Source: an uncultured Victivallales bacterium (lineage in GTDB: Bacteria > Verrucomicrobiota > Lentisphaeria > Oligosphaerales > JAFGRS01). Taken from it: a stretch of 5,464 bases of DNA. The stretch is taken from NCBI GenBank assembly GCA_903834675.1, contig CAILKC010000310.1, positions 1 through 5,464 of the forward strand, written 5' to 3'. Position numbers and translations under genes: made by a program. Numbering within the stretch: the first letter of the stretch is position 1; each line of letters starts with the position of its first letter. This document shows, piece after piece, positions 1-5,464 of this stretch. A model generated the notes under the pieces. That model saw only the letters and a list, made by a program, of their open reading frames with translations. It was not told the origin of the DNA and did no database searches.

Positions 1-1866
1 GCCTTTTCCTACCCCGACGCAGGGCTCAACCGTCTGGCGGTCGCAGCCCTGCCGGATGGCACCGGCGAGAGCGCCTGGCGCGTCGCAGTCGAGGCGACCG
101 CGGCGGGCGGGCGGGTGAGCGCGGTGGGGGCGCACTACCGGGTGGAGCGGACCCTCCGCTTTACCCCGCGCCGGGTCATGGTGGCCGACCTCGTGACCAA
201 CACCCACGTCGACGCGCCCCTCGGCTTGCTGGTGCGGCACGACCTCGACCTGAGCCGCTGTCCCGAGGCGCAGGTTCGTTTGGCGGGCAATCCCGATCCG
301 GCGCTCGACAACGAATACGCCCCGGGCAACCCAAGCGTCCATGTCGCCCAGGGCTCCTTCGGCCTGGGGCTGCTGTGCGAAGACACGCCTTTCCGCAACC
401 AGGCCCGCCTCTATGTCGAGCAGAAGCCTTTCCAGGCTGGCATCCGCACCGAGATGCTATGGCTACCGCCGGGCGGCTCCCACACCCTCGAGTGGTCCGT
501 CTACCCCGTGGCCTCGGCAGACTACTTTGACTTTGTGAACCTGGTGCGGCAGGACTGGGGCTCGAACTTTGCCACCGAGGGCGCTTGGGCGTTCTTCGAC
601 CCCGATGCCATCCTGGCGGCGCCCATCGAGAAGCTGTCCGAGCAGTTCAACCGTCAGGGCATCCGCTACGCCTGCTACTGTGGCGGCTGGGTGGATCGCA
701 AGCACGACAAGAAGCGCATCGGCTTCGGCACCGGGGTCATGGACCCTTACTGGGCTGACTTCCGCGCTCGGCTGAAGGAGGCGGCGGAGCGCCTGCGCCA
801 GGCGAAGCCCGGGCTGAAGGTGCTGGTGTACTACGACTCGCAGCGGGACACCTCCGAGGGCGGCCCTGAGCGTTTCCAGGACAGTTGGCTGACCGATCGG
901 CAGGGCAATCAGCTCAGCACCGAGTGGAGTGGCGTCTACAGCCTCACGCACAGCGTCGTCGCCACCCTCGATAACAGCTACGGCAAGGCGATGCTCGAGG
1001 TCGCTGCACGCTACATGGACGAGATGGGCGCCGACGGGCTCTACTGGGACGAGATGGAGGGCGTCGCCTACGGGGCGCCGCTGATTACCTACAACCAGCC
1101 CGATGGCTTCTCCTGCATCCTCGACCCCAAGACCTACCGCATCGAGCGCACTGCGGGGGTGACGACCCTGCTCGGCGAAGCGCATCGTCTGGCGGTCATC
1201 GATCTAATCCGCGGCAAGGGCGGCACGCTCATGGGAAATGGGCCACCGCACACGCGCAAGCTCTTAGAGAAGAAGGTCCAACGCATGGTCGAGGTGCAGC
1301 ACAACGACACCTGGTGCTACCAGGGCAACCTCGACACGCCGCTGGGCTACGCCAGTTGGCGGCCCGACTTCGGCAACTGGGTCCGCGCCCTGAACCTGGC
1401 CACCTTGTTGGTCGGCACGCGCTACGATTACGCCCACGAGATCTCGGCCCTGGTCTTTCCCTTCACCCCCATCGAGTTGCACCAGGGCTACCTCCTCGGA
1501 CAGGAGCGCATCATCGCCACGCACGATGGCAGTTACGGCTGGCTGAAAGCAGCGCCACTGGTGCTGGCACATCACCTCGACAAAGACGGCAAACGCCACC
1601 CCGCCGTCTGGAGCACCGCCTACCGCGGCGGCGAAGCACGCACCGCGGTCAGCCTGGCCAAGGAGGAGGTGGCGATCCTGGAGCGCTTGGACTGCACCGT
1701 CGCGGGTGATGGCGAGGCCGAGTTCCGTGAGCTGACGCGGGATCAAGGGGTTCTGCGCGGCAAGGCCAGCGGTCGTGGCCGGGTTACCCTGAGCCTCGGG
1801 GCGGCGACCCAGACCCTGGAACTGACTGAGGCACCCACCGCGTTCTCCCTGACGGTGGCCCCCTGA
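1..1866 (+). CDS. Glycoside-hydrolase-like TIM-barrel protein, 5' end outside the window
   Basis: The reading frame is open from the first base of the window, so the true start lies upstream; 621 residues are visible (numbered here from the window edge) and a GTG at 115 is only an internal codon. Residues 1 to about 185 are rich in short beta strands and look like an N-terminal beta-sandwich. About 220-500 has the strand/helix rhythm of a TIM barrel: CYCGGW (225-230), VLVYYD ending at D279, DGLYWDEM (345-352, with adjacent D350-E351), GNGPPH (413-417 region) and QHND (433-436). A block TPIELHQGY (489-497) follows, then a short C-terminal beta domain of about 85 residues. Acidic residues at strand ends suit a retaining or substrate-assisted glycosidase, and a neighbouring Asp-Glu pair recalls GH20/GH123, but I cannot assign a known GH family. 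Whether it is exported is unknown. A TTA leucine codon at 1264 is unusual for such GC-rich DNA. The coding call is very sure; the hydrolase role is inferred. Confidence 0.85.
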   Translation, partial: AFSYPDAGLNRLAVAALPDGTGESAWRVAVEATAAGGRVSAVGAHYRVERTLRFTPRRVMVADLVTNTHVDAPLGLLVRHDLDLSRCPEAQVRLAGNPDPALDNEYAPGNPSVHVAQGSFGLGLLCEDTPFRNQARLYVEQKPFQAGIRTEMLWLPPGGSHTLEWSVYPVASADYFDFVNLVRQDWGSNFATEGAWAFFDPDAILAAPIEKLSEQFNRQGIRYACYCGGWVDRKHDKKRIGFGTGVMDPYWADFRARLKEAAERLRQAKPGLKVLVYYDSQRDTSEGGPERFQDSWLTDRQGNQLSTEWSGVYSLTHSVVATLDNSYGKAMLEVAARYMDEMGADGLYWDEMEGVAYGAPLITYNQPDGFSCILDPKTYRIERTAGVTTLLGEAHRLAVIDLIRGKGGTLMGNGPPHTRKLLEKKVQRMVEVQHNDTWCYQGNLDTPLGYASWRPDFGNWVRALNLATLLVGTRYDYAHEISALVFPFTPIELHQGYLLGQERIIATHDGSYGWLKAAPLVLAHHLDKDGKRHPAVWSTAYRGGEARTAVSLAKEEVAILERLDCTVAGDGEAEFRELTRDQGVLRGKASGRGRVTLSLGAATQTLELTEAPTAFSLTVAP

Positions 1867-1879
1867 CACCCCATTTCTC

Positions 1880-1883
1880 GGAG
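1880..1883 (+). promoter_or_regulatory. Shine-Dalgarno site of the URO-D-like gene
   Basis: GGAG lies six bases before the ATG at 1890, inside the 23-base gap after the upstream stop codon. It fixes the start of the downstream gene. The gap is too short for a usual separate promoter, so co-transcription with the upstream gene is likely. Confidence 0.7.
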
Positions 1884-1889
1884 ACAGCT

Positions 1890-2987
1890 ATGGCTGAGCC
1901 GAACCGGCTGACCGATCTGGTCTGGAAAGAGGACTGGGCCTTGACCCGGCAGCATCACCTCGAGTGGTGGCGCCAGCAGGGGCTCGTTCTTTGGGTGACC
2001 GCGCCCCGCGCCATGCCGGTCATGGAGCTGCCCCGGCCCCCAGCGGCGAAGAGCCTGGAGGAGCGCTGGTTCGGCCCTGAGTGGCGCTTTCGGCAGCAGG
2101 AGTATACCCTGTCACGCTGCTACTTCGGCGGCGACTCCTTCCCGCTGTTCCCCTGCATCAGTGCAGCTGGCGACCTCGGGGCCTACCTGGGCTGCAAGCT
2201 CGACCTGGCGCCTGAGACCGTCTGGTGTGAGCCCTGTATCGCCGATCCGGTTGAAGCTCATCCGCCGCTGCGCCTGGACCGCCAGTCGTGGGCCTTCCGG
2301 CAGCACCTGGCCATGGTCGAGTTGGCAGTGCGCGAGAGCCACGGCCGGTGGCTGGTGATGCCCCCTGATCTGGTGGAGAACGTCGATATCCTTGCCGCCC
2401 TGCGGGGTCCGCAAACGCTGCTCTTCGATCTGGTGGACCGGCCGGAATGGGTGGAACTGAAGGTGCAGGAAATCAACCAGGCCTTCTTCGAGGCCTTTGA
2501 TGCCTTCGCCAGCGTGTTGCGCGACGGCTTCGGCGGCAACGGGTTCATCTTCAACGTCTGGGGACCGGGGCGCACAGCCAAGGTGCAATGCGACGCCTGC
2601 GCCATGTTTGGCCCGGCGATGTTCCGTCGCTTCGTGACCCCAGCCCTCACCCAGCAGTGCGACTGGCTCGACTTCGCGCTCTACCATCTCGATGGCGAAG
2701 ACTGCCTGGTGAACCTGGATGAACTGCTCGCCATCGAGCCCCTGCAGGCCATCGAGTGGACCCCCCGACGCCTGTCCGTTGGCGACAGCGGCGGCCACCC
2801 GCGGCACTGGGAGCTCTACCGCCGCATCCTCGCCGCCGGCAAGTCAGTGCAGGCCATCGGAGTGCGCTATGACGAGGTGCTACCCTTGCTGGATGCCTGC
2901 GGCGGCAAGGGCCTGTTCATCACGACCAACGCCCCCACCGAGGAGAAGGCGCGCGAACTCGCCGCCCAGGCCAACGCCTACCGCTGA
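1890..2987 (+). CDS. Uroporphyrinogen decarboxylase-like (URO-D superfamily) protein, not HemE
   Basis: This 365-residue cytoplasmic protein (no signal peptide or membrane segment) has the length of the URO-D/COG0407 family. Family-like traits are FIFNVWGPG (about 221-229), the segment GPAMFRRFVTP (about 240-250), YHLDGEDC (265-272) followed by a helix and the strand QAIEWTP, then a GKSVQAIGV strand and a final GKGLFITTNAPTEEKA segment, which resembles the end of the family's barrel. The N-terminal substrate-binding motif of true HemE (MRQAGRYLPEY type) is absent; in its place is a Trp-rich segment, so heme synthesis is unlikely. The HxC...C zinc site of the methyltransferases MtaA/MtbA is not present in that form either, but C234-x2-C237, H266 and C272 are near the expected region. 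URO-D paralogues of this kind are numerous in PVC-type bacteria and mostly uncharacterised. It sits 23 bases behind a glycosidase-like gene, probably in one operon. The family is fairly sure; substrate and reaction are unknown. Confidence 0.88.
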   Translation: MAEPNRLTDLVWKEDWALTRQHHLEWWRQQGLVLWVTAPRAMPVMELPRPPAAKSLEERWFGPEWRFRQQEYTLSRCYFGGDSFPLFPCISAAGDLGAYLGCKLDLAPETVWCEPCIADPVEAHPPLRLDRQSWAFRQHLAMVELAVRESHGRWLVMPPDLVENVDILAALRGPQTLLFDLVDRPEWVELKVQEINQAFFEAFDAFASVLRDGFGGNGFIFNVWGPGRTAKVQCDACAMFGPAMFRRFVTPALTQQCDWLDFALYHLDGEDCLVNLDELLAIEPLQAIEWTPRRLSVGDSGGHPRHWELYRRILAAGKSVQAIGVRYDEVLPLLDACGGKGLFITTNAPTEEKARELAAQANAYR

Positions 2988-2989
2988 GG

Positions 2990-3009
2990 CGGCGCGACCA
3001 GCCGCGCCG
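2990..3009 (+). terminator. Possible terminator hairpin after the URO-D-like gene
   Basis: Three bases after the stop codon there is a perfect 7-bp stem, CGGCGCG paired with CGCGCCG around the loop ACCAGC. It is followed on the plus strand by AGTCCCTTTCC, which is only weakly T-rich, so this is not a classical intrinsic terminator. The position between convergent genes supports a role in ending or protecting the transcript. Confidence 0.35.
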
Positions 3010-3052
3010 AGTCCCTTTCCGCCGGGCGCCAGCGATGCCGGGCGTGGAGCGC

Positions 3053-3068
3053 CGGTCGGCCTCGACCG
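3053..3068 (-). terminator. Possible hairpin just after the beta-helix gene
   Basis: A 6-bp perfect stem, CGGTCG paired with CGACCG around a four-base loop, lies two bases beyond the stop codon of the minus-strand gene. No T-tract follows on the minus strand, so it may be a transcript-end or stability structure rather than a true intrinsic terminator, or chance in GC-rich DNA. Confidence 0.25.
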
Positions 3069-3070
3069 AC

Positions 3071-5071
3071 TCACTCCGCCGGGATCAGCACAGCCTCGCG
3101 GGAGGGCGCCAGTAGCGGCAGCACCCCGCGCAGGGTCACGTAGTGGTCTTCCCAGGTGCTCGCGGTCGGCTTGGCCAGGCGCAGGGACCAGATTTCCCCC
3201 GCGGACGGCGCCGGGAGATCGACCTCGAACTGGTGCGTCTGCACGGCGTTGTCGACCTCCTGCACCACCTTGCCGGTGGCATCCACCAGCTTGGCCCCGA
3301 TCGCCTCGCCCACGCTCTCGCCGGCGACCCGGATGCCGAAGGTCGTGGCGCCCTTGGGCACCCAGAAGAAGTACTCGCCAGCGGAGTGGATGAGCCGGAT
3401 CGGCGCTTTGTCTTCCAGCAATGACAGCGGATGAGTGCTGCTCTTGAACGACAGGCGGTTCTGCTTCGGCTCCGCCGTGATGCGATAGACACCGGTCACC
3501 GGCGCTTTGAACGACACCTTGCTCTGCTGCTGGAAAGGCGCCTCTGCCGTGGCCACACTCTCGCCGGTCGGACCGGTCACGGTGATGGGCGCGGTCGTGC
3601 CAGCATAGCGACCCACCTGGTCGAAACTGACCCCGAGACCGACCTCATCGCCGGCCTTGGCGTAGAGCATGAAGAAGCCCGTGGTACGCACCTGGGCGAA
3701 ACCGAAGGCACACTTCTCGGCGGGGACCGCTGCCGCGGGCTGCAGCTTCAGCCCATCGAGGCTGACCCGCGGGTAGACCTTCATGGCGGTGATCGGCAGC
3801 CACTTGGCCAGCAGCTCGGCGGTCAGGGCTACTTCCGAACGCTGGCCACCGCGCTCCAGAATCAGGGTGCCGCCGAGGTCCCGGATGGGCACGCCACCGC
3901 CGCGGTCGAGGTAGGCCAGAGGGGTGCGCTCCACCTCGTCGCGCACCAGGGTGCGGACGAAGCTCACCCCGCCCATCGGGTCCGCCGACTTAGGGCCGCT
4001 GGAGAGCACGATCGGCGCGGGCTGCGGCGGCGCCTCGGCGCTGCCCAGCAACTGGCAGTCGGTCAGGGTCAGGCGGCAGCGGTTCGCCGGCTTACCGACC
4101 GTGAGGATGGGCGCGGTGGCGGACTCGAAGACACAGTTCACCAGCTCGACGGTGCCGTCGACCGCCAGCTCGGGCGTGTCTCCCGTAATCAGGCCGAAGG
4201 CGGTGCCGCCATTGCCCGAGGCGCGGCAGTTCTCCAGGCGCACTGACATCGGCTCCGAGCTGGCGTTCAACGGGGCAACGTAGAGCACGTAGGCGCTGCT
4301 CTTGTTGCCTTGGCTGACGCAGTTGCGCATAACGCAGTTGACCAGGCGTTCCTGGGGATGATTGGGCTCGAAGTCGATGCCGGCCTGCGGCGCGGTGCCG
4401 GCGGTGTCGCGCAGCACCGTGTCCTCGATGAGCAGATTCTCTGCCGTGATGACGCTGATGCCCTGGCGGTAGTTGCGCTCGCAGATGACGTCCTTAATGT
4501 GGATATCCTTGTTGGTCACCCACTGCGTCGCGGTGCCGAGGTAGATGCCATCGCCGCCGCTCTCTGCCAGGGTCAGCCCGTAGACGTTGATCTTGCTGCA
4601 ACTGCGGATCGACAGGCAGTGCCGCCACTCGGCCCGCGTGTACAACTCCGGTTTGTCGTAGTCCGCGCGGCGCATGCGCAGGGTCGCCTTGTAGCCGCGC
4701 AAGGTGATATTCTCGCAGTTGGTCGCACTCAGCAGGGCCGCGTTCGTCTCCTTGAACTCGCCCGCCTTGGCCAAGACCTCAACGCCTTCCTCGAACACGA
4801 TCTCCTGGTTGCTGACCAGGCGTAGCGGCGTCACGATCCACGGTTTTCCCAGGTTGTCCACGATCAGCTTGGGCACCTTCGAGTCGATGGCTGCCTGGAG
4901 TGCCTGGGTCGAGTCCGCAGGATCAAAACCCCACCACGAAGCCTTGGCCTCCTTGAGGGCGCCCGCAGCCACCCCCGCGATGCCGTCGGGGTTGGGGGCC
5001 GACTGGCCTTGAAGCACGGTTCCCAGTAGCGCCAGCCCCAGGACGACAGACACAGGCACCAAGCGACGCAT
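3071..5071 (-). CDS. Secreted right-handed parallel beta-helix protein with C-terminal beta-sandwich domains
   Basis: The product has 666 residues from the ATG at 5071, chosen because a strong GGGAGGT stands six bases before it; an in-frame TTG at 5086 would place that site inside the gene. Residues 1-25 form a signal peptide: MRR, a hydrophobic core, and a likely cut after QSA. ADSTQALQAAID (52-63) is the capping helix common at the front of pectin-lyase-fold proteins. From about 118 to 345 there are successive short turns (NCENITLRG, CSKINVYGLTL, NKDIHIKDVIC, AENLLIEDTVL, RLVNCVMRNC, VRLENCRASG, VELVNCVF, LTLTDCQLL), the mark of a right-handed beta-helix. GGDGIYLG (172-179, D174) and GIDFEPN (231-237, D233, E235) are the best candidates for an active or sugar-binding site. 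About 455-540 and 560-666 look like two beta-sandwiches; the last ends with an IWSLRL...LRGVLPLL pattern that I recall from many exported PVC-type proteins. A polysaccharide lyase, hydrolase or epimerase role, or mere binding, is possible; no specific PL/GH family can be named. Confidence 0.9.
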   Translation of the reverse strand: MRRLVPVSVVLGLALLGTVLQGQSAPNPDGIAGVAAGALKEAKASWWGFDPADSTQALQAAIDSKVPKLIVDNLGKPWIVTPLRLVSNQEIVFEEGVEVLAKAGEFKETNAALLSATNCENITLRGYKATLRMRRADYDKPELYTRAEWRHCLSIRSCSKINVYGLTLAESGGDGIYLGTATQWVTNKDIHIKDVICERNYRQGISVITAENLLIEDTVLRDTAGTAPQAGIDFEPNHPQERLVNCVMRNCVSQGNKSSAYVLYVAPLNASSEPMSVRLENCRASGNGGTAFGLITGDTPELAVDGTVELVNCVFESATAPILTVGKPANRCRLTLTDCQLLGSAEAPPQPAPIVLSSGPKSADPMGGVSFVRTLVRDEVERTPLAYLDRGGGVPIRDLGGTLILERGGQRSEVALTAELLAKWLPITAMKVYPRVSLDGLKLQPAAAVPAEKCAFGFAQVRTTGFFMLYAKAGDEVGLGVSFDQVGRYAGTTAPITVTGPTGESVATAEAPFQQQSKVSFKAPVTGVYRITAEPKQNRLSFKSSTHPLSLLEDKAPIRLIHSAGEYFFWVPKGATTFGIRVAGESVGEAIGAKLVDATGKVVQEVDNAVQTHQFEVDLPAPSAGEIWSLRLAKPTASTWEDHYVTLRGVLPLLAPSREAVLIPAE

Positions 5072-5077
5072 GACGAT

Positions 5078-5084
5078 ACCTCCC
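5078..5084 (-). promoter_or_regulatory. Shine-Dalgarno site of the beta-helix gene
   Basis: On the minus strand GGGAGGT precedes the ATG at 5071 with a six-base spacer (ATCGTC). This strong site decides in favour of the ATG over the TTG at 5086, and gives a better signal peptide beginning MRR. Confidence 0.8.
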
Positions 5085-5175
5085 AAGAATGATCGCGGCC
5101 CGTCTCCCGGATAGCCTCGCCACCGCCGACAACCTACAGCGCCGGCACCGCCATCCGGTCAGCCAACCCGCCTGC

Positions 5176-5203
5176 AACGTAACCGGACGCCTGGCCTTGT
5201 CAA
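5176..5203 (-). promoter_or_regulatory. Candidate sigma70-type promoter for the beta-helix gene
   Basis: On the minus strand a perfect TTGACA (-35, 5203-5198) is followed after 16 bases by TACGTT (-10, 5181-5176), which keeps the key T-A....T positions but matches TATAAT at only three of six. Transcription would start near 5168, leaving a leader of roughly 97 bases before the ATG. The perfect -35 box in GC-rich DNA and its orientation toward the gene support it; there is no experimental evidence. Confidence 0.4.
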
Positions 5204-5325
5204 CGCTCAGCCGCTTCCATGGGCGCAGGTCAGCTCCGTAGGGGTTTGCTGGTATGAGAACCGCAGAGGGTCGAGGGCCTGCCCGCCGTGGTGGGTCGGG
5301 AGACAAGTGTCCGAGTCCCCCCCGT

Positions 5326-5354
5326 CGATTCGATCCCGATTTCAATCTCGATCC
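5326..5354. repeat. Degenerate hexamer repeat, consensus CGATYY
   Basis: From 5331 four consecutive six-base units read CGATCC, CGATTT, CAATCT, CGATCC, preceded by a five-base unit CGATT at 5326-5330. The period is six with mostly C/T variation at the last two positions. Such drifting CGATTY-like tracts occur in intergenic DNA of several environmental phyla (recalled, not searched). Confidence 0.55.
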
Positions 5355-5363
5355 GCCATCCCA

Positions 5364-5383
5364 CCGCTACGGTTTCGCGGCGG
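5364..5383. repeat. Imperfect inverted repeat
   Basis: CCGCTACG and CGCGGCGG flank the four-base loop GTTT; six Watson-Crick pairs, one mismatch and one G-T/G-U type pair give an 8-position stem. It lies ten bases after the hexamer repeat and may be part of the same repeat-bearing segment, or chance. Confidence 0.3.
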
Positions 5384-5419
5384 CACCCCCAGCTGCGGAA
5401 GTCGCGGGTTCGCCTCTGC

Positions 5420-5464
5420 CTCTTCAGCCCCGAAGGGGCGCCATCCCTCAGCCCAGGGCAGCGC
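5420..5464. repeat. REP-like interspersed palindromic element, cut by the window end
   Basis: A perfect 5-bp stem GCCCC (5427-5431), loop GAA, GGGGC (5435-5439) is followed 11 bases later by GCCCAGGGCAGCGC (5451-5464), which looks like the first arm of a second, longer hairpin. The order TTCAGCCCCGAAGGGGCG, spacer, AGCCCAGGG resembles, from memory, an intergenic repeat widespread in Planctomycetota, Verrucomicrobiota, Acidobacteriota and others, in which the second stem closes with CCCTGGGT. That closing arm would lie just outside the window. No transposase is visible here. Confidence 0.55.

Larger units (their letters stand above)
5072..5464. other. Intergenic block upstream of the beta-helix gene
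   Basis: I find no convincing gene on either strand here. The proximal part (5072-5205) holds the ribosome binding site, the leader and the candidate promoter of the minus-strand gene. The distal part (about 5317-5464) contains a run of seven C (5317-5323), a hexamer repeat, an imperfect hairpin and a REP-like palindrome. Nothing clear is visible between about 5205 and 5316. Confidence 0.6.

Noticed and set aside
115..117. GTG as the start of the first gene
   Set aside because: The same frame is open back to base 1 with similar beta-rich protein sequence (for example SAWRVAVEA just before), and there is no ribosome binding site before 115.
463..1185. A 240-residue minus-strand open frame within the barrel gene
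   Set aside because: It is antisense to a frame with coherent barrel motifs, has no recognisable fold and is best explained by high GC.
1890..2987. True uroporphyrinogen decarboxylase of heme synthesis (hemE)
   Set aside because: The N-terminal HemE arginine motif is missing and no other heme gene is nearby; the protein fits the divergent paralogue group better.
2719..3393. A 224-residue plus-strand open frame crossing the convergent junction
   Set aside because: It is dominated by Pro, Arg, Ser and Ala, overlaps two well-supported genes and has no convincing ribosome binding site.
3431..4246. A 271-residue plus-strand open frame antisense to the beta-helix gene
   Set aside because: Its composition (Arg, Gly, His, Leu-rich, no domain pattern) is that of an antisense shadow of a GC-rich gene; the minus-strand frame has a signal peptide, a clear fold and a strong ribosome binding site.
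5219..5257. Small plus-strand frame beginning ATGGGCGCAGG
   Set aside because: It ends after 12 codons and lacks a ribosome binding site.
4923..5345. A 140-residue minus-strand open frame upstream of and overlapping the start of the beta-helix gene
   Set aside because: It overlaps the signal peptide region out of frame, is Arg/Gly/Pro-rich as expected of shadow frames in GC-rich DNA, and would run across the candidate promoter and the ribosome binding site.
5326..5464. CRISPR array
   Set aside because: The repeats are six bases long, drift in sequence, and have no spacers; there is no cas gene in the window.

Overview
The window is about 5.5 kb of GC-rich (by eye roughly two-thirds G+C), densely coding bacterial DNA. 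It holds three protein genes and one non-coding block of about 380 bases. The protein types are a large glycoside-hydrolase-like protein with a TIM-barrel look, a uroporphyrinogen-decarboxylase-like protein that is not HemE, and a secreted parallel beta-helix protein with a C-terminal beta-sandwich module. This mix is typical of carbohydrate-specialised bacteria such as Planctomycetota, Lentisphaerota, Verrucomicrobiota or Armatimonadota, often known only from metagenomes. The assignment is inferred from protein style; there is no rRNA or marker gene here to fix it.

Layout: positions 1-1866 (+) are the 3' part of a long gene that begins upstream of the window. It is followed after 23 bases by a 365-residue URO-D-like gene (1890-2987, +) with its own Shine-Dalgarno sequence, so the two look like one transcription unit. 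A short 83-base spacer with two small GC-rich hairpins separates this unit from a convergent gene (3071-5071, -) for a 666-residue exported beta-helix protein. Upstream of that gene, 5072-5464 is intergenic. It carries a good ribosome binding site, a plausible sigma70-type promoter, a degenerate hexamer repeat (CGATYY) and, at the window edge, a REP-like palindromic element cut by the end of the window.

How the genes may work together (inference): the beta-helix protein would act outside the cytoplasm on or with a polysaccharide. The barrel protein would process a glycan or glycoside; its location is unknown because its N-terminus is missing. The URO-D-like protein is a cytoplasmic enzyme of unknown substrate, possibly one-carbon or methyl-group chemistry like its MtaA/CmuA relatives. 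No classical mobile element, CRISPR array, tRNA or rRNA is visible. I see no clear proof of a new system; the most interesting points are the URO-D paralogue tied to a glycosidase-like gene, the unassigned barrel family, and the repeat-bearing intergenic block.
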